Shown: piece by piece, positions 1 through 8,117 of the stretch
How positions within the stretch are numbered: the first letter of the stretch is position 1
Layout: each line of letters starts with the position of its first letter
Assembly (NCBI GenBank): GCA_963923035.1
Contig: CAWUKT010000021.1
Span: 1 to 64,000, forward strand
Length of the DNA stretch: 64,000 nucleotides
Source of the DNA: CAWUKT01 sp963923035
GTDB taxonomy: Bacteria > Bacteroidota > Bacteroidia > J057 > JADKCL01
Direction: 5' to 3'
Made by a program: the position numbers and the translations under genes
The notes under the pieces: model-generated
Told to the model about the DNA's origin: nothing
Database searches by the model: none
The model's input: only the letters and a program-made list of their open reading frames with translations

Positions 1-55
1 GAAAATCTTCCAGGTCCTGAAGATGCCATCGGGGGGCTTAAACTGACGGCTATGG

Positions 56-260
56 CTCGGAGGTAAACTAGTTTACCTCCGAGGCGAACTCATTTGGGTC
101 GAAGGCGAATTCATTTGGGTGCGTACCCAAACTCACTTCTCTCGGACCCAAACTGGTTTGGGTTGAAGTCAAACTGGTGCGGGTAGAAGGTGAGTGAGTT
201 TAGGGGGCCACCCCAAATGGTTCGGTGCTGAGGTAAGTCCACCTGGTGCGAAGTTGAACG
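56..260. repeat. Intergenic array with about 21-bp period (locus A)
   Basis: About ten degenerate copies follow one another, with anchor bases near 64, 85, 106, 128, 149, 170, 191, 214, 234 and 255, so the spacing is mostly 21. A typical copy reads GAAGGCGAATTCATTTGGGT. The left edge is a perfect 28-bp palindrome at 56-83 centred on AACTAGTT. A second inverted repeat, ACCCAAAC-TG-GTTTGGGT, lies at 146-163. No gene is seen here. The same style of array occurs near 16.3, 40.0 and 53.0 kb. Confidence 0.8.
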
Positions 261-706
261 CGCTTGACTGGAGGAGCCGGTGGGCCTTGTGCAGGGGCGG
301 AACCCCCGAACAGGTGGTCTGGACGGGCCGAAGTGGGGATTGGGGCCACCGGGAAGATCGCCTGGACCTGGCTGGTGCAGAGGAGGAGGGCTCTAACTTC
401 AGGGGCGGGGCGCTGGAGGCAGAGGCTGGAACCTGTCAGTTGGTGGGTTGGGCCGGGTGACCAAACGATTGGACTCTTCCGTCTCATCGCTACATTCTGG
501 TGCCAAAGCCCCAATGCAGCAAGGATGGGAGCCTTGTTGGAGCTCGTGGAGGCCCGCCGGAAGGGCCTCCATCAGCGACGGCGGACAGCCTGGCCCGGCC
601 CGATTCCGGCCGGGGCTGCCCTTGTGCTGCTTCGTTGAAAGTTTAATTGGGACCTGATCGGGACGGCTACAATGGGAAACGATCGCCCCCAAGTCCGGCT
701 TTGTGT
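261..706. other. Gene-free GC-rich stretch with two hairpins
   Basis: No reading frame here resembles a protein family, and open frames overlap on both strands as expected from GC-rich non-coding DNA. Two clean hairpins are present: GGAGGCCC/GGGCCTCC at 548-570 and CCCGGCC/GGCCGGG at 594-614. They lie downstream of the minus-strand gene that ends at 707 and could end its transcript, but neither has a T-run. Confidence 0.5.
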
Positions 707-1936
707 TTATCCGTAGAGGATGCCGCTGGAGTAGAAGATGCAATCGAGGCAGGATTTATACTGGTGCTCCTGGTCATTGAGGACTTTCAGAACTTGGCGA
801 AATGGTGACAATCGTTTGGGCGGCTCTTCAAAGAACAGTACCGGTTCAAAATAGATACGTTTCCCCTTGTCGTTGCGGACAATGTTCCACTCGCCGCTTT
901 CTTTTTCGGAGCGAAAGACTTCGCCGAGGAAGCTGGTGGTCGGTATCCATACCAGGTCCAAGAACAAGGGAGAGGCGAAGTAGCGGTTGTATTCATCTCC
1001 GACGCGCCGCAGGCCATCAATGTCCCACTGAAGGTCCGGGAGGCCCAAAATCTGCTCCAGGTGTTGTTTGAAACCGGCTTTGTGCTGGGCGAAGGAGTGC
1101 ATCTGGTCTTCATCGAAGATCCATTGCCGGGTGGTGGTTCCGGTCTGGAAGGACGTTTTTCCCCGTTGAAAGTCTTCCTCGGAGGCGAATAGGAGGTAGA
1201 GCCCTTTGAAGGTCAGGACCACGCGGCCATCGATCAGTCGGTGGGCTGTGTTGTTTTTGGCTTCGGGTAAGCTGAAACTGGACGCGATCAGGGGTTTCAG
1301 CTCTTCGAAGCTGGTTTCATTGTACCGGTAGATGTTCAGGTGGGCGCCCTGGTTGTCGATGACGAGTCGCTTCCTGACCACGGGCTCCTGCGTGGGTTCC
1401 TCCCAGGTGCCAAGGAGTTCCTGGGCGAAGCATTGAAAATGCTCCTCGGAGGGAAACCAATTGCCCGAGTTCTTGTGGGGTTGGAGGGCGTAGAAGAATG
1501 CACCGTCGCTCAAGCGGTAGACTTCTCCGTTCTGGGTGTCGTACTGGGGCATTCGGGTGCGTCCGGGGCGGGCGAAAAGGGCTTCGGTGAGTTTGATTTT
1601 GGTATCGAACCAGTAGTACTTGATTGCTGGGCTATTGTGGTGGAAGACGAGGCCGAACTGGAGATAGGAGGTAAAGTCAAGGGCCTTTTCAAACTGGTCC
1701 CGGGAAGGAAATGCCAGGCCTTCTCCGGTGACGAAGTACTTGTAGAGGACTTCTCCATTCGGCAACAAAAATGTTTTTCTTCCCATGCCGTCGATTTTCT
1801 TGTCGGTGATCTCATGGATCGCGGAGGCCCGGAGCGCTTTGTATTCACTGCTTCCAACGCGACGGACCCGGACGGACTCTCCTTTGGGGGTCAGGACCTT
1901 GCCATAGGCTGGAGGGGACTTGGTTGGATGTTCCAT
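707..1936 (-). CDS. Hypothetical protein with internal repeats
   Basis: This 409-residue protein is not recognised. It has no signal peptide or membrane segment, so it is probably cytoplasmic. A degenerate module recurs at least three times: a hydrophobic-x-[DN]-G turn followed about 15-20 residues later by F-[PA]-S-[ER]-[ED]-x-F (LLPNGEVLYKY...FPSRDQF, RLSDGAFFYAL...FPSEEHF, RLIDGRVVLTF...FASEEDF). This suggests a repeated beta-hairpin plus helix unit, somewhat like DKNYY or WG-type repeat proteins, but the match is not firm. The gene stands alone, divergent from the CNNM gene at 2163, with about 225 bp of shared upstream DNA. Coding is supported by length and codon pattern; function is unknown. 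Confidence 0.75.
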   Translation of the reverse strand: MEHPTKSPPAYGKVLTPKGESVRVRRVGSSEYKALRASAIHEITDKKIDGMGRKTFLLPNGEVLYKYFVTGEGLAFPSRDQFEKALDFTSYLQFGLVFHHNSPAIKYYWFDTKIKLTEALFARPGRTRMPQYDTQNGEVYRLSDGAFFYALQPHKNSGNWFPSEEHFQCFAQELLGTWEEPTQEPVVRKRLVIDNQGAHLNIYRYNETSFEELKPLIASSFSLPEAKNNTAHRLIDGRVVLTFKGLYLLFASEEDFQRGKTSFQTGTTTRQWIFDEDQMHSFAQHKAGFKQHLEQILGLPDLQWDIDGLRRVGDEYNRYFASPLFLDLVWIPTTSFLGEVFRSEKESGEWNIVRNDKGKRIYFEPVLFFEEPPKRLSPFRQVLKVLNDQEHQYKSCLDCIFYSSGILYG

Positions 1937-2162
1937 GATGTGTTGGGGCTACGTTACAATAGGTCGAAAAGCGGATCGGGGAATCTCCCTTGAATTGGGA
2001 GGCAAATACTTAAATTATACTTTTCCGCGCAAGTCCGGGGAACGAAATACTTTGGGGTTTCAAGGGTTCACCGGCCGGGGCTGCCCATCTCATCATTCCC
2101 GTAGCGATTTCGCCGAACCTTTGTTAATTTCAGCCTGAACCCAAACCCAGTCCACTTCTGTT

Positions 2163-3236
2163 ATGGCTTTACTGATCATCTTTTTCCTGTTGTCCATTGT
2201 GGTGTCCTTCCTGTGCTCGGTATGGGAGGCGGTCTTGTTGTCGGTGACGCCGGCGTATATCAAGCGGAAGGAGAATGAGGGGGACAAGTCGGGCAAGTTG
2301 CTGCAAGACTTGAAGAAGGACATTGACAAGCCGCTGTCGGCAATCCTCACGTTGAATACCATCGCCCATACGGTCGGTGCCATCGGGGTAGGGGCTGAAT
2401 CGGGCAAGTTGTTTGCGGACGATGCCTGGGATGTCTTCGGGATCGAGATCAGTTTTGAGTCGGTGGTGGCGACGGTGATGACACTGGGGATTCTGTTCCT
2501 CTCGGAGATCATCCCCAAGACCATCGGCGCGAACAATTGGGAGGGACTGGCGCCGTTCACGGCCCGTTCACTGCGCTTTCTGATGCTGATCCTCCGGCCC
2601 TTTGTGTGGTTGAGCAACCGCCTGACGCGGTTGTTGAAAAACGATAAGAAGCGGAGCGTCTTCAGCAAGCAGGACTTCGCGGCCCTGGCCGAGGTGGGCG
2701 CCGAAACGGGCTCCATTCCCCGGGAAGACTTTAAGCTGATCAAGAATGTGCTTGAATTCGACGAGCTGAAGGTGCGGGATGTGATGACGCCGCGGCCGGT
2801 GATGGTCATGGCCGAGCAGTCGACGCCGCTGGCCGAATTCTACCAGGAGACGGCTCCCCTGGTCTTTTCCCGCATTCCGATTTACGACCAGAGCAAGGAC
2901 AAGGTCACGGGCGTGGTCCTCAAGGACGCCTTGCTGACGGCGATGATCGAGGGCAAGCGGGACGAACCGCTGGCCAGTCTGAAACGGGATGCGATTTTCA
3001 TCAAGGAAGATACCTCCCTGCGCAACACCTTTGAGCGGCTCCAGCAGGACCACGAACACATCGCCATGGTGATCGATGAGTACGGGGCGGTGCAGGGCCT
3101 GGTGACACTGGAAGATATCTTCGAGACTTTGTTTGGGTTGGAGATCATGGACGAGACGGACGATGTCTCAGACCTCCAGGTATATGCGCGCCAGCGCTGG
3201 GAGGAGCGGGCCCGGAAGATGGGCCTGATCGAGTAG
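2163..3236 (+). CDS. CNNM/CBS-domain transporter-family membrane protein
   Basis: An integral inner-membrane protein of the CNNM (DUF21) family, whose members are linked to magnesium or cobalt efflux. Hydrophobic segments lie near residues 1-28, 60-78, 100-116 and 133-152, with the family motif SEIIPK at 114-119. A pair of CBS domains follows at roughly 207-265 (starting VRDVMTPRPV) and 272-325 (ending GAVQGLVTLEDIFETLFG). At 357 residues it lacks the C-terminal CorC_HlyC domain found in the longer HlyC/CorC members, so it is the short architecture. The gene is transcribed alone and converges on the small lipoprotein gene at 3245. The family is clear; the transported ion is inferred. Confidence 0.88.
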   Translation: MALLIIFFLLSIVVSFLCSVWEAVLLSVTPAYIKRKENEGDKSGKLLQDLKKDIDKPLSAILTLNTIAHTVGAIGVGAESGKLFADDAWDVFGIEISFESVVATVMTLGILFLSEIIPKTIGANNWEGLAPFTARSLRFLMLILRPFVWLSNRLTRLLKNDKKRSVFSKQDFAALAEVGAETGSIPREDFKLIKNVLEFDELKVRDVMTPRPVMVMAEQSTPLAEFYQETAPLVFSRIPIYDQSKDKVTGVVLKDALLTAMIEGKRDEPLASLKRDAIFIKEDTSLRNTFERLQQDHEHIAMVIDEYGAVQGLVTLEDIFETLFGLEIMDETDDVSDLQVYARQRWEERARKMGLIE

Positions 3237-3244
3237 GACGGGGA

Positions 3245-3571
3245 TCAGTGGAGGTAGAAGACGTCTCCATCCAGGATCATCACCCAATATCCTTCGGTTG
3301 TAATGTAGGGCGGTTCGTCGATGTCAAAGGTTCGGCGGGCTTCACCCCGGAACTTGATCTGGTTGTCCTCGATGATGACCCGGCATTCCTGGGCGTCGCG
3401 GACACCCCATTCGATGACGCCGCGGCCATTCTTCCAGATTTCCATGGAGTAACGGTCGGAGCCCCAGGACCCGATATAGTCGAGGTATTCGTTTTCGAGG
3501 GGTTGCTGGCAGGAGAATAAGGTGAGAGAAAAGAGTACGGCGAGTAGGGGAGTCAATAAACGTTTGGGCAT
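3245..3571 (-). CDS. Small hypothetical lipoprotein
   Basis: Predicted exported lipoprotein of 108 residues. I start it at the internal ATG giving MPKRLLTPLLAVLFSLTLFS followed by C21, a standard lipobox; the open frame extends 23 codons further upstream but that part would bury the signal peptide. The mature part is short and rich in aromatic and acidic residues, with beta-strand-like stretches (YSMEIWKNGRGVIEWGV, GYWVMILDGDVFYLH). This resembles a single small beta-barrel domain such as those in lipocalin-like lipoproteins. No family is recognised. It ends 8 bp from the convergent CNNM gene. Confidence 0.65.
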   Translation of the reverse strand: MPKRLLTPLLAVLFSLTLFSCQQPLENEYLDYIGSWGSDRYSMEIWKNGRGVIEWGVRDAQECRVIIEDNQIKFRGEARRTFDIDEPPYITTEGYWVMILDGDVFYLH

Positions 3572-3892
3572 AGCGATTACAATTAAAGGTTTGGACTGTA
3601 GGTAGCAGCAAAAATCGTACCTAAATCGGTTTGATTGCACTTTAGTATACGCAAAAGCTGGTGCTTCGTTGGCTTTTCAGGCGGCCTTTTTTAGCTCTCC
3701 GAAGCTCAAATTGGGGGGCGGTATTTTGAGGTGGACTGGCCCCGGATTTGCCTGGGGGGCTGGAGGAGGGGAAATGGGTGGGGAAGGGGCTCCAAACAGG
3801 AAGCGCCCCGAAGGAGTTCCGGGGCGCTTCTGCGAAGTGACTCTGGAGGCACTTCCATCAAAAATGTATTTACCGAATATTTCCTTTGGGGA
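3572..3892. other. Gene-free stretch between two minus-strand genes
   Basis: No supportable coding sequence. It holds the hairpin terminator of the YceI gene (3800-3830) and presumably the promoter of the small lipoprotein. Nothing else was seen. Confidence 0.5.
3800..3830 (-). terminator. Hairpin terminator after the YceI lipoprotein gene
   Basis: Perfect 11-bp stem GAAGCGCCCCG/CGGGGCGCTTC with a 9-base loop, about 60 bp past the stop codon at 3893. The trailing T-run is poor on this strand (CTGTTTGG), so its efficiency is uncertain. Confidence 0.55.
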
Positions 3893-4615
3893 TTACATCG
3901 CGGCCTTGCCAGCGCTGAAGTTCATGGCGACGTGTACTTCGGGGTGGACAGTGGACTCGGTGTCGCTCATGAAGCGGAGGCCGTAGTCGCGGCGGTCGAA
4001 GGTAACGAATGCCATGGTGGTCACGGTGCCGTCTTCGTTGGCAACGACCTTGGCGGGGAAGGTGATGTCGTTTTCTTCGCCCTTGACGGTGAGCTTGGCC
4101 ATGACGTTGTGGGTCGGATCAGCTACGAAGTGGTCGGCCATCGGACCTGCGAGGCCTTCGGGAGCGGTTTCGCCTTCGCCGGAATAGGCTTCGCTACCGG
4201 TGATGGAGATGGAAATGCTGGGGTGGTTGGCGACGTCAAAGAAGTCTTCGCTGGACAGGTGGCCAGCGAGCTTGCCTTTGGTTTCTTCGTCCAACTCTTC
4301 GTCCAGAATGGCCATGCCAGTGAGGTCGAGGGTGGCGCTACCAGCCGTGAAGCCTTTGTCATCCAGCTCGAAGTTGCCAGCGGAGAGAACCATAGAACCA
4401 GTATGTACACCTTCATCTTTGGAGCCGAGGAACATGACTTTGGCGCCTTCAGTGTCGATGTTGTAGGCGACTGCTTCAGCAGCTTCAGCCTTGTTTTCGG
4501 TGGCGGCGGTTTCTGTGCCTTCGCCTTCGCCAGTACCCTCAGTGCTGGCTGATTCGCTACAAGCGACAAAGAATCCAGCCATCAGCATAAGGAGGACCAG
4601 GTGAATTTTCTTCAT
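3893..4615 (-). CDS. YceI-family lipoprotein
   Basis: A 240-residue lipoprotein: signal peptide with lipobox ending at C19, then a low-complexity Ser/Thr/Glu/Ala linker (about 20-48), then a YceI-like lipocalin fold. Family marks are an N-terminal strand after AVAYNIDTEGAKVMFLG, the GNFELDDKGF and ATLDLTGMAILDEELDE segments, LSSEDFFDVANHPSISI (the usual D-x-F-D-[VA]-x-[KN]-[HY]-P motif), and a closing NFSAGK strand. YceI proteins bind isoprenoid or amphiphilic molecules in the periplasm; as a lipoprotein this one is probably anchored to a membrane. Its ATG overlaps the TGA of the preceding membrane gene by 4 bp (ATGA), so the two are translated as a coupled pair. Confidence 0.88.
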   Translation of the reverse strand: MKKIHLVLLMLMAGFFVACSESASTEGTGEGEGTETAATENKAEAAEAVAYNIDTEGAKVMFLGSKDEGVHTGSMVLSAGNFELDDKGFTAGSATLDLTGMAILDEELDEETKGKLAGHLSSEDFFDVANHPSISISITGSEAYSGEGETAPEGLAGPMADHFVADPTHNVMAKLTVKGEENDITFPAKVVANEDGTVTTMAFVTFDRRDYGLRFMSDTESTVHPEVHVAMNFSAGKAAM

Positions 4616-5208
4616 GATATTGCTTTTTTTGGAGTGACAAAGTGAATGATGAACAAGCCAGCGACGCTACCGAACAGGAGGAGGGCAAACCACAGGGTTA
4701 CAGGTGTAACGGCCACGGCCACAGCCAACAATAAAGTCGCCAATGCGCCAGCTATGTACATTGCAACCAAGCGAACGGTTGAAATGTTTTTAGGATTTAG
4801 AACTATTGGGAGCAAAGCCAATCCGGCCACCAGTTGGGCGTACATGAATGGCTTGGGGGTATTTTCGGTGAGATAGTGCAAATGGGGGAACAGAAGGACC
4901 AATAATGCAGATCCGATGAGGCCGGCCACGGCCCCCATTTTGGCCCATTTGGGTAAATAGGGGAAGAGTCCGCTCATGATCAGGACAAAGCCACCCGCGA
5001 AGTACAGGATCTGGTACACGTCGAAGGCCGGCGGATGATCAATCAACCAAAACTTCAGTTTCCAACCGCCCTTGCTGAATTCAATGGGGAGCTTTTTGCC
5101 CTCCAGATTGAAGAGGTATTCGATCAGGAGTTCGGCGAAGTCATTGATGACCAAAGTCGCGAGCAGGGCCCCGGCCAGGATCAGCGCTATGTTGTACAGG
5201 TGCTTCAT
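4612..5208 (-). CDS. Multi-pass membrane protein, unknown function
   Basis: A 198-residue protein with about six hydrophobic segments (roughly 5-25, 62-82, 88-110, 120-138, 143-165 and 168-190). A polar loop, KKLPIEFSKGGWKLKFWLIDHPP, lies between the first two. No catalytic motif or known family is seen. It is the first gene of a two-gene unit with the YceI-family lipoprotein, overlapping it by 4 bp. YceI genes elsewhere often sit beside cytochrome b561-like membrane genes, but this protein has no obvious paired haem histidines, so I do not assign that role. Confidence 0.7.
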   Translation of the reverse strand: MKHLYNIALILAGALLATLVINDFAELLIEYLFNLEGKKLPIEFSKGGWKLKFWLIDHPPAFDVYQILYFAGGFVLIMSGLFPYLPKWAKMGAVAGLIGSALLVLLFPHLHYLTENTPKPFMYAQLVAGLALLPIVLNPKNISTVRLVAMYIAGALATLLLAVAVAVTPVTLWFALLLFGSVAGLFIIHFVTPKKAIS

Positions 5209-5298
5209 GATACTGCAAATGTAATCATTGACATTAAATGTTGTAACATGTTTGGTGAAAAAAAAGTTGGCCGGAAGTGAAATTAATTTGGAAGGGTA

Positions 5299-5487
5299 CT
5301 ACTGCTCAATGGATTGGGCCATGAATTCGGACAGGCCCTCCGCGTCACCGCGGAAGGTGATTTCGATGGGATTGCAGCACACCTCGCAATCCTCGATGTA
5401 TTCCTGCCGGACGGGCATCACTTCGAGGATCATGGAGATAGGGGCTCCACAGTAAGGACAATCAAAGAAATGTTCGATGGGTTCCAT
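5299..5487 (-). CDS. CPXCG-motif cysteine-rich small protein
   Basis: A 62-residue protein with the CPYCG motif at the N-terminus and a second C-x-x-C-C cluster (DCEVCCNPIEI), giving a four-cysteine zinc-ribbon-like site. This fits the CPXCG-motif family (Cys_rich_CPXCG), whose members are about 60 residues and have no established function. The protein is acidic and has no export signal. It lies alone between the membrane gene and the acyl-CoA-binding protein gene, all on the minus strand. Confidence 0.85.
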   Translation of the reverse strand: MEPIEHFFDCPYCGAPISMILEVMPVRQEYIEDCEVCCNPIEITFRGDAEGLSEFMAQSIEQ

Positions 5488-5587
5488 CCGGGCTTAACCG
5501 GAGGCGGGGACAAAAGTTTGGTGGCCGCGCCCAGCGCGGCCCTGAGGTGGCGGGCCTTCCGGGTGAAGGCCCCCGCATGGACAGCGA

Positions 5588-5851
5588 TCAGCTGTACTTT
5601 TCCAGCATCTCGTCGACCAGGTCTACGTACTGTTGCTGGGCCTCAGCCGAATCCGTTCCCTTCACCTTCTCCCACGCCTTGTACTTGGCCGCGCCTTTGA
5701 TGTCGAACATGCCCGGCTTCTTGCCGTGGACGTCGCCCTCGGAGCCCTGCTTGTAGAGGCCGTACAACTTCAACAACTCGTCGTTGGTAGGGCGCTTGGT
5801 CAGGTCCTTGATGCGCTTGGACGCGGCTTCAAATTGCTCTTTCAATTCCAT
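5588..5851 (-). CDS. Acyl-CoA-binding protein
   Basis: An 87-residue ACBP, the usual size for the family. It binds medium- and long-chain acyl-CoA esters and buffers them in the cytosol. The signature is visible: LLKLYGLYKQGSEGDV, then GMFDIKGAAKYKAWEKVKG, with the Tyr and Lys residues that hold the CoA phosphate, and four predicted helices. The start chosen (MELKEQF) matches the family N-terminus; the open frame runs 20 codons further upstream without similarity. It is divergent from proline dehydrogenase at 6008. ACBPs are mainly eukaryotic but are common in Bacteroidota. Confidence 0.93.
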   Translation of the reverse strand: MELKEQFEAASKRIKDLTKRPTNDELLKLYGLYKQGSEGDVHGKKPGMFDIKGAAKYKAWEKVKGTDSAEAQQQYVDLVDEMLEKYS

Positions 5852-6007
5852 GGATTCGTAATTTCCGCTCAATATAGGGATAAATTGAGGGCTCTTCCAA
5901 GCTCCACCCATCCCCCTGTCCCCACCCGACTATTCTTCCGCTCCAAGGTTCCGCATAACTATTTTTATTATATCTTGTTTCCGATACACTGGCAGTATAG
6001 TAGTAGC

Positions 6008-7195
6008 ATGAAGACATTGGACCCGCCCGCCCAGCTAAGTTTCCAGGATACTGAGCTGGCATTTCGGCACATGAGCGACCATGACCTCCGTCGTCGCTAT
6101 ATGCTCTTTCGGATGATTGATTCTCCAGTGCTGACCCGCTTGGGCCCGCCCTTCATCACCTTCTGCCTCCGGATGGGCCTCCCCGTCACCGGGATCATCA
6201 AACGCACCATTTACGACATCTTCGCCGGTGGCACGTCCATCGAAGGCACCGAGGACCGCTCCCAGCAACTCCTGGACGCCAGGGTGCAGACCATCCTCGA
6301 CTATTCGGTGGAGGGGAAAAAAGACGATCCGGGTTTCGATGCCACCCGGGACGAAATCATCGCGACCCTACGCTACGGTGCGGAGCGGGAAGCAGTAGCG
6401 TTCTCGGCCATGAAGGTCAGCGGCATCGCCCACTTCGGCTACCTCGCCAAGAACGATACCCAGGATCCGCTGTCGGATGAAGAACGGAGTTCCCTCGAGC
6501 GTTCCCGTTCCCGACTGGATGAGATTTGCTCCGCGGCCTATGAGCTGGGCCAGCCCGTGTTTGTGGATGCGGAAGAAAGCTGGATCCAACGCGGCATCGA
6601 CCGGTGGACCGAGGCGATGATGGAAAAATACAACCAGGACCGCGCCATTGTCTACCACACCATCCAGCTGTATCGGCACGACCGACTGGCGTACCTGGAA
6701 GAATTGATCGGGAAGGCGCGGGAAAAAGGCTATGTGCTCGGGGTGAAATTGGTGCGGGGAGCGTATATCGAGAAGGAAAATGACCGGGCGGAGGAGAAAG
6801 GTTATCCGACGCCGATGCAACCCGACAAGCCCAGCACCGACCGCGATTTCAATGCGGCCCTCCGTCTCTGTGTGGATCACATCGACAACGTTGCTATTTG
6901 CGCTGGCACCCACAACGAGGCGAGTTCCATGCTGCTCACGCAGCTCATGCAGGAGAAAGGCATTCCCGCCGATCATCCCCATGTGATCTTCGCCCAGCTC
7001 CTCGGGATGTCCGACAACATCTCCTTCAACCTGGCCCACCACGGCTACAACGTCGCCAAGTACCTGCCCTACGGCCCGGTCCGCGATGTGCTGCCCTACC
7101 TGTTCCGCCGCGCCAATGAGAATACCTCCATTGCCGGCCAATCCAGTCGCGAGGTCCAGTTCCTGCGCCGGGAAGTGCACCGCCGCCAAATCTGA
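6008..7195 (+). CDS. Proline dehydrogenase
   Basis: A 395-residue monofunctional proline dehydrogenase: FAD-dependent oxidation of L-proline to pyrroline-5-carboxylate, the first step of proline catabolism, usually at the membrane surface. Family segments seen are YSVEGKK (about 100), the strand motif VLGVKLVRGAYIEKE, VAICAGTHNE and the C-terminal YLFRRANENTS, whose paired Arg residues bind the substrate carboxylate. The length fits the eukaryote-like, single-domain type of Bacteroidota rather than bifunctional PutA. The ATG at 6008 was chosen because the open frame upstream is antisense to the acyl-CoA-binding protein gene. A terminator follows at 7217-7251. Confidence 0.94.
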   Translation: MKTLDPPAQLSFQDTELAFRHMSDHDLRRRYMLFRMIDSPVLTRLGPPFITFCLRMGLPVTGIIKRTIYDIFAGGTSIEGTEDRSQQLLDARVQTILDYSVEGKKDDPGFDATRDEIIATLRYGAEREAVAFSAMKVSGIAHFGYLAKNDTQDPLSDEERSSLERSRSRLDEICSAAYELGQPVFVDAEESWIQRGIDRWTEAMMEKYNQDRAIVYHTIQLYRHDRLAYLEELIGKAREKGYVLGVKLVRGAYIEKENDRAEEKGYPTPMQPDKPSTDRDFNAALRLCVDHIDNVAICAGTHNEASSMLLTQLMQEKGIPADHPHVIFAQLLGMSDNISFNLAHHGYNVAKYLPYGPVRDVLPYLFRRANENTSIAGQSSREVQFLRREVHRRQI

Positions 7196-7216
7196 TTAGT
7201 ACCATCTATGTATATC

Positions 7217-7251
7217 AAAACCCTGCGCTCCCATCGGAAGTGCAGGGTTTT
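7217..7251. terminator. Bidirectional terminator between convergent genes
   Basis: Perfect 10-bp stem AAAACCCTGC/GCAGGGTTTT with a 15-base loop, located between the proline dehydrogenase stop (7195) and the SDR stop (7269). T-rich tails lie on both strands, so it can serve both genes. Confidence 0.85.
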
Positions 7252-7268
7252 TCAATTGGGGGCCAGGC

Positions 7269-8033
7269 CTAGATGAACATGCCGCCACTCGCCTCGATGC
7301 GCTGGGCATTGATCCAGCGGGCATCTTCGGTGCAGAGGAAGGCCACAATGCCACCGATGTCGTCGGAAACGCCCACCCGGCCCAGGGCCGTGATGCCGGA
7401 GATGGTATCGCGCATCTGGGGATTGTGGTCGAAGGCGTCCTTGTTGAAGTCGTTGTCGATGGCGCCGGGGGCGACGAGGTTCGCCCCAATGCCACGCGGG
7501 CCGAGCTCCTTGGCGAGGTACTTCGTATAGGTCTCGATCGCGCCCTTCATGGCGGCGTAAGCCGAGTAGCCGGGGAAGGTGAAGCGGGTCAGGCCGGTGG
7601 AGATGTTGACGATGCGGCCGCCGTCGTTCAGGACCGGGAGGAGGTGTTGGGTGAGGAAATAAACGCCTTTGAAGTGGGTATTGACAAGGTTGTCAAAGGT
7701 GGCTTCGTCGGTGTCGGTGAGCATGGCGTGGGCGCCCGTACCAGCGTTGTTGACCAGGTAATCGATTCCCTTTGCCCCCCATTCCGCTACCGTTGATTTG
7801 ACCTGCTCCCCAAACGCCTGAAAAGAAGAGACATTCCGGACGTCCAGTTGCAACGCTTTGGCCCGTTGTCCCTTGGCTTCGATGGCGGCCACGGTGGCCT
7901 GGGCGGCGTCGGCGTTGCTATGGTAGGTGATGATGACGTCGCGGCCGTGGTCGGCAATGCGAAGGGCGGCGTTTTCTCCGAGGCCCCGGCTTCCACCCGT
8001 GACCAATGCGATTTTATGTGCTGTGTGTTCCAT
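7269..8033 (-). CDS. SDR-family oxidoreductase
   Basis: A 254-residue classical short-chain dehydrogenase/reductase. The Rossmann cofactor motif TGGSRGLG is at about 12-19, the NNAG motif near 95, and the catalytic triad is Ser (NISTG) with YxxxK (SAYAAMK). The C-terminal EASGGMFI is typical of the FabG-like branch. The lack of an acidic residue after the second strand, with Ser/Asn instead, would favour NADP(H). The substrate is not predictable. It lies 84 bp downstream of an AraC-family regulator on the same strand, which probably controls it. Confidence 0.92.
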   Translation of the reverse strand: MEHTAHKIALVTGGSRGLGENAALRIADHGRDVIITYHSNADAAQATVAAIEAKGQRAKALQLDVRNVSSFQAFGEQVKSTVAEWGAKGIDYLVNNAGTGAHAMLTDTDEATFDNLVNTHFKGVYFLTQHLLPVLNDGGRIVNISTGLTRFTFPGYSAYAAMKGAIETYTKYLAKELGPRGIGANLVAPGAIDNDFNKDAFDHNPQMRDTISGITALGRVGVSDDIGGIVAFLCTEDARWINAQRIEASGGMFI

Positions 8034-8117
8034 TTGAGTAATATTTGGTGATGGAACAAAGGTGGGGGATCACCCCCGCAACCCAAATGCACATCTCTCA
8101 GACAAAGGGGTAATCTT

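Noticed and set aside
194..743. Several overlapping short frames on both strands near the left edge
   Set aside because: Pro/Gly/Arg-rich and mutually overlapping, with no recognisable features; typical of GC-rich non-coding DNA.
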